64,000 bases of DNA from Ralstonia pickettii. GTDB taxonomy: Bacteria > Pseudomonadota > Gammaproteobacteria > Burkholderiales > Burkholderiaceae. Shown piece after piece: positions 18,517 through 27,953 of the stretch (position 1 is its first letter; each line of letters starts with the position of its first letter). Both the position numbers and the translations under genes were made by a program. Below the pieces are notes generated by a model that was given only the letters and a program-made list of their open reading frames with translations, did no database searches and was not told the DNA's origin. The DNA is taken from positions 1 to 64,000 of the forward strand of contig NZ_MCGB01000016.1 of the NCBI RefSeq assembly GCF_001699815.1, in the 5' to 3' direction.

Positions 18517-19425
18517 ATGGAATGGTTCGACAACTTCTGGTCGGTCTACAGCAACCTGGTGCTCACGCTGGGCATCAATGCCTTGCTCGCGCTGTCCATT
18601 TACCTCACGTTGTCGTGCGGCCTGCTGGCGATGGCGAACGCGGCCTTCATGGGCATCGGCGCGTACACCTCCGCACTGCTGACGATGAATGCCGAGATGC
18701 CGTTCTCGGTCGCGCTGCTGGGCGGCATGGCGGCACCGGCCGTGGTGGCCGTCGTCATCGGCCGGCCGACGCTGCGTCTTTCGGGCGTCTATCTGGCCAT
18801 GGCCACGCTTGGTTTCGGCGAAGTCGTGCGCGTGCTGATCCTGAATACCGAGAACTGGACCGGCGGCGCGCTGGGCCTGAACGGCATTCCTCAATTGACC
18901 CAGTGGTGGCATGTGGCGGTGGCCGTGTTGGCCACGCTGTTCGTGCTGGCGCGCATGCGCCGCTCGAAGGTCGGCCGCGCATTCGAGGCCATCAAGGAAG
19001 ACGAAACCGCTGCGGGCCTCATGGGCATCAACGTGTCGGGCGCCAAGCTGCTGGCGTTTACGCTGGGCGCGGCCATTGCCGGGCTGGCGGGCGCACTCAA
19101 CGCGCACCTGACGTTCTTCATCGGCCCGAACGAATTCGGCTTCGACCGCGGCGTGGAAATTCTCACGATGACGATTTTGGGCGGCACCAACGGCCTGACG
19201 GGCCCGGTGCTCGGCAGCCTGATCCTGTCGCTGCTGCCGGAGTTGTTGCGTGCGTTCAAGGATTTCCGACTGGTCGTCAACGGCTTGATCCTGATGGTGA
19301 TCGTGCTGTTCCTGCCCAAGGGCATCTGGGACCCGGCGCGTTTCGCGCGCTGGTTTGGCGTGAAGCGCGGCGGCACGATGCCGGGCACGGGCACCGCCCC
19401 GGCTGCTTCCAATGAATCGCACTGA
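18517..19425 (+). CDS. livM: Branched-chain amino acid ABC permease LivM
   Basis: 302 residues, multi-pass. The cytoplasmic EAA loop (GRAFEAIKEDETAAGLMGIN) and the LivM segment AFMGIGAYTSALLTM are clear. At about 300 residues it lacks the N-terminal extension of enterobacterial LivM, as is common in Burkholderiales. The ribosome-binding site AAGGAG precedes ATG 18517. Confidence 0.92.
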   Translation: MEWFDNFWSVYSNLVLTLGINALLALSIYLTLSCGLLAMANAAFMGIGAYTSALLTMNAEMPFSVALLGGMAAPAVVAVVIGRPTLRLSGVYLAMATLGFGEVVRVLILNTENWTGGALGLNGIPQLTQWWHVAVAVLATLFVLARMRRSKVGRAFEAIKEDETAAGLMGINVSGAKLLAFTLGAAIAGLAGALNAHLTFFIGPNEFGFDRGVEILTMTILGGTNGLTGPVLGSLILSLLPELLRAFKDFRLVVNGLILMVIVLFLPKGIWDPARFARWFGVKRGGTMPGTGTAPAASNESH

Positions 19426-19432
19426 GGCCGCC

Positions 19433-20226
19433 ATGCTCAAACTCACATCCATTTCCAAGCGCTTTGGCGGCCTGTCGGTCTTGCAGGACGTCAACATTGA
19501 CGTGCCGCAAGGCAGCATCTTCGGTTTGATCGGCCCGAACGGCGCCGGCAAGACGACGGTGTTCAATCTGATCACCGGCCTGCTCGCACCCACGGGCGGG
19601 GCGCTCACGTTCAATGGCGAGAACCTGGTCGGCAGAAAGCCGCACCAGATCACGCAGATGGGCATCGCACGCACGTTCCAGAACATCCGCATCTTCAAGG
19701 AGATGACGTTGCTGGAAAACGTCGTGGTGGGCATGCACCGGCATCTCGACTACGGTGCGCCGGGCCTGCTGCTCTCGCTGCCAAAGTACCGCGCGGCCGA
19801 GCGGCGCGCGCGCGACCGTGCGCTCGAGCTGCTCTCGTGGGTCAAGCTCGACCACAAGGCGCATGACATTGCCGACAACCTCTCGTACGGCGACCAGCGC
19901 AAGCTTGAACTCGCGCGGGCCTTGGCCACCGAGCCCAAGCTGCTGCTGCTCGACGAGCCCGTCGCCGGCATGAATACCGGCGAGAAGGTCGACCTGATGG
20001 CCGAGATCGAAAACATCAAGGCGCGTGGCTACACGATCTTCATGATCGAGCACGACATGCGTTTCGTGATGGGCCTGTGCGAGCGCATTGCGGTGCTGAA
20101 CTTCGGCCGCATCATCGCAGAGGGGCCGCCAGAGGCGATCCGCAACGACCCGCAAGTCATCGAAGCGTATCTGGGCCGGGATGATGACGATGAAGCGACC
20201 GGCGATGCCGCGCAGAAGGAGACGGC

Positions 20227-20230
<4 letters not shown>
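19433..20230 (+). CDS. livG: Branched-chain amino acid ABC ATPase LivG
   Basis: 265 residues, one of the two ATPases of the transporter. Walker A GPNGAGKTT, ABC signature LSYGDQRKLELARAL and Walker B LLLLDEPVAGM are intact. The C-terminal region IEHDMRFVMGLCERIAVLNFG is typical of LivG. I chose ATG 19433, which has GAGG upstream; ATG 19412 inside livM lacks a ribosome-binding site. It overlaps livF by 4 bp. Confidence 0.93.
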
Positions 20231-20952
<722 letters not shown>

Positions 20953-20964
20953 GTGTTCCGAACG

Positions 20965-21029
20965 CGCCTCGGCATGCAATGTTGCCGAGGCGTAAGAACC
21001 GCATATCCATTGGGTTTGCGGTTCTTTTT
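20965..21029 (+). terminator. Double hairpin terminator after livF
   Basis: The first stem is CGCCTCGGCA (20965-20974) with TGCCGAGGCG (20983-20992). The second is AAGAACCGCA (20994-21003) with TGCGGTTCTT (21017-21026), running into T residues to 21029. An iteron follows 12 bp later. Confidence 0.85.
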
Positions 21030-21040
21030 CACCCAAAAGC

Positions 21041-21055
21041 GTACCCGTTTCTGCG
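21041..21055 (+). repeat. Dispersed RepA iteron
   Basis: An exact GTACCCGTTTCTGCG copy, preceded by AAAAGC, in the short gap between the liv terminator and the convergent LysR gene. Confidence 0.8.
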
Positions 21056-21060
21056 TACGC

Positions 21061-22008
21061 TCAAAACCCCGTCAACACGTGTCGCTGTGCGTCGAACAAC
21101 GCGATCAACGCGTCGGCCACAGCCCGCACGCGCGGTGATCGTCGAACGTCGGGGTGGATCACCAACCAGATTTCTCGATGCAGCGCGGGGTCGTCGACGG
21201 GCAATCGACGCAAAAGCGTACCCGTTTCTGCGGGCGCGCCGAGCAGGTGCGGGAGCGCGGCGACACCCAGTCCGGCCAACGCTGCCTGGTGCATTGCTGC
21301 CAGATCACTGCAGCGCAAGACCACGCGACGTTCGCCTGCGTAGTTGTCCAGCCAGCGCTGCTGCGGCACGTGGCGCAGGTTTTCGTCGTAGCCGATGAAT
21401 TCCCATTCGGATTCGGGGCGTGCGAGCACTTCTGCGGTGGCGTACAGACCATAGCCGAGGTCACCCAACGGCCGTGTCGCCAGGGCAGACGACGTCGGGC
21501 GCGACAAGCGCACCGCCAAGTCAGCTTCGTGCGCCATCAGGTTGGCGTTGCGCTTTTCACCCAGCAGCACGAGGTCGATGCCAGGCCATTGCCGGCGCAG
21601 GGTCGCCAGGTTTGGCGCGATGATATGGCTGGCCACCGTGGGCGGCGCGGAGATACGCACCGTCCCGCGCAAGCTACCGGCCCCGGCGGCTGCACGCGCA
21701 AAGCCGGCGGCTTCCTGCTCCATGCGTTCAGCGCGCTCGGCCAGCGCGTTGCCTTCGGCGGTCAAACGCCAGCCGCGCGGCAGGCGGTCGAACAGGCGCA
21801 CGCCCAACGATTGCTCCAAGGCATCGGCACGCCGCGCCACCGTGGTGTGTTCCACCGCCAGCCGCCGCGCTGCGGCTGACAAGCTGCCTTCGCGCGCCAG
21901 CACGAGAAAGTAGCGCACGTCATCCCACTGCAAGGAAGAAGAAGGTTCGGCCGCTGCCGCACGCGCAAGCGCACGCACTTTCTTCGGCCGGTCTGAGCTT
22001 TTTTGCAC
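21061..22008 (-). CDS. LysR-family transcriptional regulator
   Basis: 315 residues with an N-terminal winged helix-turn-helix (GSLSAAARRLAVEHTTVARRADALEQSLG) after a 27-residue alanine-rich extension, then the LysR effector domain. It is transcribed away from the quinone reductase gene at 22139 and is probably its regulator, as is usual for divergent LysR genes. The start is GTG at 22008 by open frame; no clear ribosome-binding site is visible. An exact iteron (21218-21232) lies in frame near the C-terminus and is read as AETGTL, the same peptide as in the KfrA-like gene. The inducer is unknown. Confidence 0.87.
   Translation of the reverse strand: MQKSSDRPKKVRALARAAAAEPSSSLQWDDVRYFLVLAREGSLSAAARRLAVEHTTVARRADALEQSLGVRLFDRLPRGWRLTAEGNALAERAERMEQEAAGFARAAAGAGSLRGTVRISAPPTVASHIIAPNLATLRRQWPGIDLVLLGEKRNANLMAHEADLAVRLSRPTSSALATRPLGDLGYGLYATAEVLARPESEWEFIGYDENLRHVPQQRWLDNYAGERRVVLRCSDLAAMHQAALAGLGVAALPHLLGAPAETGTLLRRLPVDDPALHREIWLVIHPDVRRSPRVRAVADALIALFDAQRHVLTGF
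21218..21232 (+). repeat. Dispersed RepA iteron inside the LysR gene
   Basis: An exact GTACCCGTTTCTGCG, preceded by AAAAGC as at 21041, within the coding region of the LysR effector domain. It is only about 160 bp from the copy at 21041. Confidence 0.8.
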
Positions 22009-22111
22009 AGAAGATGGTCAGCTTTTGTGAATTCCCGGGTGATTCTGAACGGATTACGCTTGTTTCACAACGTGACGAACGTAGGACCCGTCATCGACGA
22101 ATCCAAAAAGC

Positions 22112-22126
22112 GTACCCATTTCTGCG
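22112..22126 (+). repeat. Dispersed RepA iteron
   Basis: GTACCCATTTCTGCG, one change from consensus, preceded by AAAAAGC. It lies between the divergent LysR and quinone reductase genes and overlaps the ribosome-binding region of the latter, so RepA bound here could affect its expression. Confidence 0.78.
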
Positions 22127-22138
22127 AGGACATTTGCT

Positions 22139-23137
22139 ATGCATGCCAAGGTGATCCAACTCCGCGAACCAGGACCAGCATTGGGTTTGCGGCCCGCCAG
22201 CCTGATGTTGCCGCCGCCCGCACCAAACGCGTTGACGGTGCGGCACACCGCCATCGGCGTGAACTTTGTCGATGTGTATCACCGTGCCGGGTTGTATCCG
22301 GTGCCGGCATTTCCGGCGGTGCTCGGTGTTGAGGGCGTTGGCGTGGTGGAAGCCGTGGGTACGGATGTACGCGGCTTTGTGGTTGGCCAGCGCGTGGCCT
22401 GGGCCGGCCTGATGGATGGCGCGCCCGGCGGCTACACCAGCCACCGCAACATCCCGGCCGAACGCGCGATTACCTTACCCGATGCGCTGGATGACGAAAC
22501 CGTGGCCGCCACGTTGGTGCGCGGCATCACCGCACACATGCTGCTGACGCGGGTACGGCAGGTGAGCGCCGGCGATACGGTGCTTGTGCACGCGGCAGCC
22601 GGCGGTCTGGGCGTATTGCTGGTGCAGTGGGCCAAGCGCCAGGGTGCGCACGTGATCGGCACGGTTGGCAGCGAAGCCAAGGCCGCCGTCGCCATTGGGC
22701 ACGGTGCGGACCACGTCGTGCTGTATCGCCAGCAAGATGTGCGCGACGCCGTGCTGCAACTCACTGGTGGAGAAGGCGTCGACTACGTGATCGACGGCGT
22801 TGGCGGCGCGATGCTGCCGGCCTCGTTGGCGGTGACGCGGCCGTTCGGGATGGTGGCTAGCATCGGTCAGGCGGGCGATGTCGGCAACGCGCAAACGAAC
22901 GTCGTCGATCTCGCGGCGCTTGGGCCCGCGCGCTCCATTGCGCTGGCGCGGCCAGGCGTGTTCCGTTACATGGCCGATCTGTCGAACTACCGGACGGGGG
23001 CACAGGCAGCATTGCAGCGCATGCTCGATGGCGTGCGCGTGCCGGTGGGCGGTACCTATGCACTCGAAGATGCGGCCGCCGCGCACACCGCGCTGGAGGC
23101 CGGGCAGACCTCGGGTGCGTTGCTCCTACGCCCTTGA
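22139..23137 (+). CDS. NADPH:quinone oxidoreductase, zeta-crystallin type
   Basis: 332 residues of the medium-chain dehydrogenase/reductase superfamily without zinc ligands. The substrate part has NFVDVYHRAGLYPVPAFPAVLGVEGVG. The Rossmann nucleotide motif is VHAAAGGLGVLLVQWAK near residue 150. The family reduces quinones with NADPH by one-electron steps. GAGGA lies 10 bp before ATG 22139. A divergent LysR gene is the likely regulator. Confidence 0.9.
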   Translation: MHAKVIQLREPGPALGLRPASLMLPPPAPNALTVRHTAIGVNFVDVYHRAGLYPVPAFPAVLGVEGVGVVEAVGTDVRGFVVGQRVAWAGLMDGAPGGYTSHRNIPAERAITLPDALDDETVAATLVRGITAHMLLTRVRQVSAGDTVLVHAAAGGLGVLLVQWAKRQGAHVIGTVGSEAKAAVAIGHGADHVVLYRQQDVRDAVLQLTGGEGVDYVIDGVGGAMLPASLAVTRPFGMVASIGQAGDVGNAQTNVVDLAALGPARSIALARPGVFRYMADLSNYRTGAQAALQRMLDGVRVPVGGTYALEDAAAAHTALEAGQTSGALLLRP

Positions 23138-23171
23138 GAACCCTGCGCGGCGCAGGGTTTCCATGCAAAGC

Positions 23172-23186
23172 GTACCCATTTCTGCG
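23172..23186 (+). repeat. Dispersed RepA iteron
   Basis: GTACCCATTTCTGCG, identical to the copy at 22112, preceded by AAAGC, in the gap between the quinone reductase and YciI genes. Confidence 0.78.
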
Positions 23187-23264
23187 GGACGCTCGGCGTT
23201 GTTGTTTCACGTTGCCGGGTCTCGTGTTTCGAAGGTGTCACCTCATCCGATAAGGAGCCATCGC

Positions 23265-23582
23265 ATGCTGTACCTGATTCTTTTCAACTACACCGCACCG
23301 CTCAAAGCACTCGACCGCGTGCTGCCTGCGCACCGCGCGCATCTCGATGCCCACTATGCGAGCGGCCACTTCCTGATGTCGGGGCCGTTCTTCCCGCGTG
23401 AGGGCGGCGGCATCCTGGCGCGTGCCGGTTCTCGCGAAGAGATCGACGCCATCCTCGCGCGCGACCCTTTCGTGATCGAAAACCTCGTGCAGGCGCGCGT
23501 CATTGCCTGGGACCCGAATCGTCGCAGCGCAGACGTACCGCAGGCGTGGTTGCCAGACGCCGTGGTTGCGACATCGACCTAA
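23265..23582 (+). CDS. YciI-family protein
   Basis: 105 residues, a small ferredoxin-like alpha/beta barrel protein. It begins MLYLILFNYTAPL and carries the conserved AHRAHLDAHYASGHFLMSGPF, including the His and Asp typical of the family, and DPFVIENLVQARVIAWDP. YciI proteins are dimeric putative enzymes, some fused to or paired with catabolic enzymes; the activity here is unknown. ATAAGGAG precedes the ATG. The longer open frame upstream is not coding. Confidence 0.88.
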   Translation: MLYLILFNYTAPLKALDRVLPAHRAHLDAHYASGHFLMSGPFFPREGGGILARAGSREEIDAILARDPFVIENLVQARVIAWDPNRRSADVPQAWLPDAVVATST

Positions 23583-23634
23583 AACCGGTGCGGCGCCGCC
23601 GCTATCATGTCGATCCGTCCTGATGTGAATCGAC

Positions 23635-25038
23635 ATGACCGACACGCCGCCGCCTCAACCGGATATGCCGCGCCAGCCATGGTGGCGGCGCGCGATTGCC
23701 CGACTGCCCTTCGGTCGCGAGCATCTGGTGTTCGTGATTGCCGGCGTGATCGGCTGCGCGGGCGCCTTGTCGACGATCCTGTTTCGCGAGTGCCTGCGTC
23801 ATCTGCAATGGTGGTTCTCGGGTACGGACCAAGGATTGGTGGCTACGGCGCGGGCGCTGCCTTGGTGGGCGCGCCTGCTGGTGCCGACCGTGGGTGGACT
23901 GCTGGCAGGCATCACCTTGCAGGTGGGCCTCAAGTGGATCCCGCGCAAAGGCGCTGAAGACTATATGGAGGCCATTGCGGTGGGCGATGGCGTGCTCAGC
24001 GCGCGGCAGAGTTTGGTACGCAGTGCGTCGTCGTTGTGCTCGGTGGCCAGCGGCGCGTCGATCGGGCGCGAAGGGCCGATGGTGCAACTGGCAGCAATGT
24101 GCGGCTCGCTGGTCGGCCGCGTGCTGCGGCACTGGACGCCCGTACCAGTCGAGCAATTGCGTCTGCTGGTGGCATGCGGCGCGGCTGCTGGCATCACCTC
24201 TGCTTACAACGCGCCCATCTCGGGCGCCGTGTTCGTCTGCGAAATCGTGTTCGGGGTCATCACCACGGCGACGCTGGGGCCGCTGCTGGTGGCGGCGGTC
24301 ACCGCCGACATCGTGGTGCGCCAATTCTTCGGCTATGGGGCCGTCTACGAGATGCCGCACTTCGATTTCGTTTCCGGCTGGGAAGTGCTGACGTATCTGG
24401 GCCTGGGTCTGGCGGCGGGGATGGTGGGACCACTGCTGCTGGGTTTGATTGACCGCGCGCGCGACGCGTTTGCACAGACCAAGCTGCCGCTCACGCTGCA
24501 ATTGGCCGCTGGCGGATTGATTGTCGGTGCGTTGTCCACGGGCGTGCCCGAGGTCTGGGGCAACGGCTACAGTGTGGTTAATGCCTTTCTGCACGAACCT
24601 TGGCTGTGGCAGACGGTGGCGCTGGTGCTGATCTGCAAGGTGGTGGCGACGGCGTCGAGCGCGGGCTCGGGTGCAGTGGGTGGTGTATTCACGCCCACCC
24701 TCTTCTGTGGCGCGGCGCTGGGGTTGCTTTACGGCACGGGCATGCACGCGCTGCTGCCGGATGCGGCGCCGGTGCCCGTCAGCTACGCGGTGGTCGGCAT
24801 GGGGGCACTGCTGGCCGCCACCACGCATGCACCGCTCATGTCGATCCTGATGATCTTCGAGATGACGCTGTCCTACCAGGTGGTGCTGCCGCTCATGTTG
24901 GCCTGCATTACCGGCTATGTGACGGCACATGCAGCGGGTGCGCCGTCGGTGTATGCGCGCGCGCTGGCGCGCAATCGTCAGGACGCAGGAGACGACGCCC
25001 AGCACCTTCCAGCGCCATCAGACGGCACGCAGAAATAG
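23635..25038 (+). CDS. clcB: ClC-type chloride channel or transporter ClcB
   Basis: 467 residues, about 10-12 membrane helices. ClC selectivity-filter regions are recognizable: SGASIGREGPMVQ (GxEGP motif with the gating Glu), AAAGITSAYNAPISGAVFVCEI and GSGAVGGVFTPTLF. No cytoplasmic CBS domains are present. ClC proteins move chloride, sometimes exchanging protons, and help with acid or osmotic stress. The last codons and the TAG stop lie inside an iteron (25028-25042), which gives the tail GTQK. Confidence 0.9.
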   Translation: MTDTPPPQPDMPRQPWWRRAIARLPFGREHLVFVIAGVIGCAGALSTILFRECLRHLQWWFSGTDQGLVATARALPWWARLLVPTVGGLLAGITLQVGLKWIPRKGAEDYMEAIAVGDGVLSARQSLVRSASSLCSVASGASIGREGPMVQLAAMCGSLVGRVLRHWTPVPVEQLRLLVACGAAAGITSAYNAPISGAVFVCEIVFGVITTATLGPLLVAAVTADIVVRQFFGYGAVYEMPHFDFVSGWEVLTYLGLGLAAGMVGPLLLGLIDRARDAFAQTKLPLTLQLAAGGLIVGALSTGVPEVWGNGYSVVNAFLHEPWLWQTVALVLICKVVATASSAGSGAVGGVFTPTLFCGAALGLLYGTGMHALLPDAAPVPVSYAVVGMGALLAATTHAPLMSILMIFEMTLSYQVVLPLMLACITGYVTAHAAGAPSVYARALARNRQDAGDDAQHLPAPSDGTQK

Positions 25039-25042
25039 GTAC
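25028..25042 (-). repeat. Dispersed RepA iteron spanning the clcB stop codon
   Basis: CGCAGAAATAGGTAC, one change from consensus. The change creates the in-frame TAG at 25036-25038 that ends clcB. This is the last iteron copy I can find in the window. Confidence 0.72.
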
Positions 25043-25154
25043 GCTTTGCCGGTTGGGGCTGCGCCCTCGAAATCTTTCGGGATGGCACGCTTGCCGTGTC
25101 AGCGCCACACCGGAGACGGTGCGACGCAACAAATGCCGGAACCGTCGGTTCGGC

Positions 25155-25301
25155 TTAGCGACCCGAACGGCGATACAACTCGGCCATCATGCCGCAGCTT
25201 TCCACGTGCAGCGCGACGGCGCGGCTGGCTTCACGGCGCACGATTTGCCAGAAACGGGCGAAACGCGAGGCGGGAGCGGCTTTGAGAGCGACGGTGTTCA
25301 T
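25155..25301 (-). CDS. Small conserved-looking protein of 48 residues
   Basis: A 48-residue open frame, MNTVALKAAPASR at the start and ELYRRSGR at the end, with AAGGAA 6 bp before the ATG. The middle is a basic amphipathic segment (FARFWQIVRREASRAVALHVES). No known family comes to mind. Support is the good ribosome-binding site, balanced composition and two tandem palindromes in the promoter area. It may be a small stress-induced or membrane-associated protein, but function cannot be told from sequence. Confidence 0.6.
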   Translation of the reverse strand: MNTVALKAAPASRFARFWQIVRREASRAVALHVESCGMMAELYRRSGR

Positions 25302-25325
25302 GGCGATTCCTTCTGAAGACTGATT

Positions 25326-25353
25326 TAGGGATAACCCTACTAGGGAATACCCG
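25326..25353 (-). promoter_or_regulatory. Tandem palindromes upstream of the 48-residue gene
   Basis: TAGGGATAACCCTA (25326-25339) is a dyad with a 4-bp centre, followed 15 bp on by the related TAGGGAATACCCGA (25341-25354). They lie 25-52 bp upstream of the small gene's ATG, where a promoter would be. Two copies at fixed spacing look like operator sites for a dimeric regulator, which I cannot name. Confidence 0.45.
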
Positions 25354-25424
25354 AATGTTAGTCCGAATATTGCGCCGCAGCAATTTGGATTCGCCAGTGT
25401 CGCCTCATCACCACATTGGGGTGG

Positions 25425-27953
25425 CTAACCCGCCACTCTGCTGACCGTGCCGGTGTTGCCATCCACGCGGATGGTCTCGCCGTCTTTCAACTGGGCCCGG
25501 ATGCCGGGCACGTTCACCACCGCCGGAATCCCGAACTCGCGCGCCACGATGGCACCATGCGACAGGTAGCCGCCGGTCTCCATGACCAGTGCGCCGGCCT
25601 TCAAGAAGAGCGGCGTCCACGCGGGGTCGGTACTGGGCGCGACCAGGATGTCGCCGGCTTGCAGCGCCGTGCCGGCGGCAGCGTGGTCGACCAGCCGTGC
25701 CAGCCCCTGTGCCGAGCCTGCGCCGACGGCTGTGCCGCTCCAGGCGTCTGCGGCCAGGGCGATCGGCACAGTGGCCGCGACCGGCACCTCCCCATGTTCG
25801 GCGATGATGTCCGGCTCCTGCGCAGCAGCCCAATCGTTCAATTGCCGGCGGCGTTCACGCGCACGCTGGGCCGCAAAGCGCAGCGGCAATGCGCCGGTGC
25901 CTGCAGCCACGCATTCGTCCAGTGTCAGGTTGAAGATGTCTTCCGGCGCATCGAGTCCATCCTTGCCGACCAACCTGTCCGCCAGCTTCAGCAGGCCGAT
26001 GCGCAGCGCTTCCAGATATGCCACGAGCGCGCTGCGCGCGGCCTCCCGCTGATTGCTGTCACGCACGGCACCCTTGAGCATGCCCCGCACGATCGGCCGC
26101 ACCCAGCACGGCAGACGTTCCCACGCTCGCTCAGACGCCGTCTGCTGCCTTTGCCGCCCCGCCCCGGCATCGGTGCCGATCAGGCCGACCACGAGGTCGA
26201 GCAAGTAGTCCGGTTGCTCGCGCCAGCGCGGGTGGCGGAAGTAGCTCTCTTCAATGGCGCGGTGGCCGTAGCGCTCCACGAACGTACTGAAGTGCAGGCG
26301 GAACGGGCTGTGCGCCGGCAGTTGCTGCGTCCACTGCGTGCCGATGCGTCTGTCGCCGCGAAGCCAGGCGAGCGCTTCGGTATCGGTGGCGGCCGTTTGT
26401 GCCAGCGCCATCAGGTCATGGCTCTGCTGTGCGGTGACGCTGGGTTCTGTGCCGGCCATGAGCGCGGCGGCCAGCGCGTGGCCCTCGCCGGGGCACTGTT
26501 TTTCGATCACGTCGACCAGCCCCGAAACGGCGCCGCCCGCCGAGCCCTGCAGGAAGAACAGGCTGTCTGCGCGGCGCACAATGTTGAAGCGCTCGCGCAG
26601 GCAGGTGGCCAGCTCGGCGGTCGCTTCCGGCCACGCGTCTTCACGCCATTGCGCGGCTTGCTTGCGGGCCCGGTTCAGATCGCTCTGCGCATGGCGGCGC
26701 GCAGCGCCTGCTCTCAATAGATATCGCACGAGCCGTGCGCCTCGCGCCAGCCGCTGCGCCCACGTGGTGCGGGGCAGCGCAATCTCGGGCTGCGTGCCGC
26801 CCAGCATGCGGTTGATGGCATCGGGCGCAATGCCGAACGCGTCAAACGCCTCCCACTGCATCAACGAAACATCCAGGTACACGTGGCCGCCGAAGAGCCT
26901 GGCGCGCTCCAGGCCCGGCAGTAGCGAGTAGCCCGCAAGCGAGTACGCCAGCGTCAGCATCCGGTTGGCCGCATGGCCGTACAGCGACCAGTCGATGGGC
27001 GACAGCGGTGTGGGAAACATCTCGCGCGTGTTGCCGCGCGTCCAGAACGTCGGTTGGGTTTGCAGGGCGGGGTAGGTGGAGCGGGCGGCCGCGGTGATCG
27101 GGCGCGCCTGCACGATCCAGAAGCGCTGTCCGTCCCACACCCATTCGATGTCGTAGCGCGGCTGGGCAAAGTCGAGCGCGCGGGCCGTGTCGCGTGCAAC
27201 CGTGGTCAAGGCGATGAGCTGAGCGTCGTCCAGCACGGCACGGCGGGCGTCTTCTGTCGCGGTGTCGGCGAGTGTCGTGCCGCCTTCGGTCAGCGCGCGC
27301 GTCATGTGGCGCTTCGTGCCGATCTGGCGTTCGACCACAAGCAGCGTGTCGTCTTGCGGCGCCACTTCGAGCCGGTCGACGTCGCCATCGGCGTGGCCGC
27401 CCACCAGCGCTTCGCCCAGGCCCCAGTGCGCGTTGATGACGATGTGGTCATCGCGGCCGGTCAGCGGGTCGCCTGTGAACGCGATGCCTGCGGCCACCGC
27501 CGGCAACATCGGCATGATGACCACGGCCATCGCCAGGTCGGCGGTGTCGATGCCAAAGCGCTCGCGGTATGCCAACGCTTGCGGTGCGTGCGCCGAGTCC
27601 CACACGGCGCGTACCGCTTCTGCCAGCGCCTGCGCGCCGATGACGTTCAGGCGTGTTTCGTGGATGCCCGCGAACGAGCGTTGCGCGGAATCCTCCTGCG
27701 GCGCGGACGAGCGCACGGCCAGTGGCGCGTTCTGCCAGCCGCGCGCCGTCAGCGCTTCGGTGATGGCAGCCAGCACGGCGTCGGGCACGCCATCTCCGCG
27801 ACTGCGCCCGCGGCTGGCATCTGCCACCAGCACAAAACCATCGGGCACCGGCACGCCGAGCATCGCCATCCGTCCAAGCTGCCAGCCTTTGCCGCCGGCC
27901 ACTGCGGCGCCGGCCGCCGCCGCAGCCGGCCAATCGAGCACGAGCGTGTTCAT
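25425..27953 (-). CDS. PEP-utilizing dikinase, rifampin-phosphotransferase-like
   Basis: 842 residues. An N-terminal ATP-grasp domain (GGKGWQLGRM, then RSSAPQEDSAQRSFAGIHET and IEWVWDGQRFWIVQARPI) occupies about residues 1-295. A long helical middle part follows. The C-terminal swivelling domain carries the phospho-histidine loop GGYLSHGAIVAREFGIPAVVN near residue 800. Length and order match rifampin phosphotransferase and related orphan PEP-synthase-like enzymes better than true PEP synthase. It probably phosphorylates a small molecule using ATP; a role in rifamycin inactivation is possible but unproven. Start ATG 27953 (GTG 27956 also open) overlaps the upstream tetR stop, so the two genes form an operon. 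Confidence 0.75.
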   Translation of the reverse strand: MNTLVLDWPAAAAAGAAVAGGKGWQLGRMAMLGVPVPDGFVLVADASRGRSRGDGVPDAVLAAITEALTARGWQNAPLAVRSSAPQEDSAQRSFAGIHETRLNVIGAQALAEAVRAVWDSAHAPQALAYRERFGIDTADLAMAVVIMPMLPAVAAGIAFTGDPLTGRDDHIVINAHWGLGEALVGGHADGDVDRLEVAPQDDTLLVVERQIGTKRHMTRALTEGGTTLADTATEDARRAVLDDAQLIALTTVARDTARALDFAQPRYDIEWVWDGQRFWIVQARPITAAARSTYPALQTQPTFWTRGNTREMFPTPLSPIDWSLYGHAANRMLTLAYSLAGYSLLPGLERARLFGGHVYLDVSLMQWEAFDAFGIAPDAINRMLGGTQPEIALPRTTWAQRLARGARLVRYLLRAGAARRHAQSDLNRARKQAAQWREDAWPEATAELATCLRERFNIVRRADSLFFLQGSAGGAVSGLVDVIEKQCPGEGHALAAALMAGTEPSVTAQQSHDLMALAQTAATDTEALAWLRGDRRIGTQWTQQLPAHSPFRLHFSTFVERYGHRAIEESYFRHPRWREQPDYLLDLVVGLIGTDAGAGRQRQQTASERAWERLPCWVRPIVRGMLKGAVRDSNQREAARSALVAYLEALRIGLLKLADRLVGKDGLDAPEDIFNLTLDECVAAGTGALPLRFAAQRARERRRQLNDWAAAQEPDIIAEHGEVPVAATVPIALAADAWSGTAVGAGSAQGLARLVDHAAAGTALQAGDILVAPSTDPAWTPLFLKAGALVMETGGYLSHGAIVAREFGIPAVVNVPGIRAQLKDGETIRVDGNTGTVSRVAG

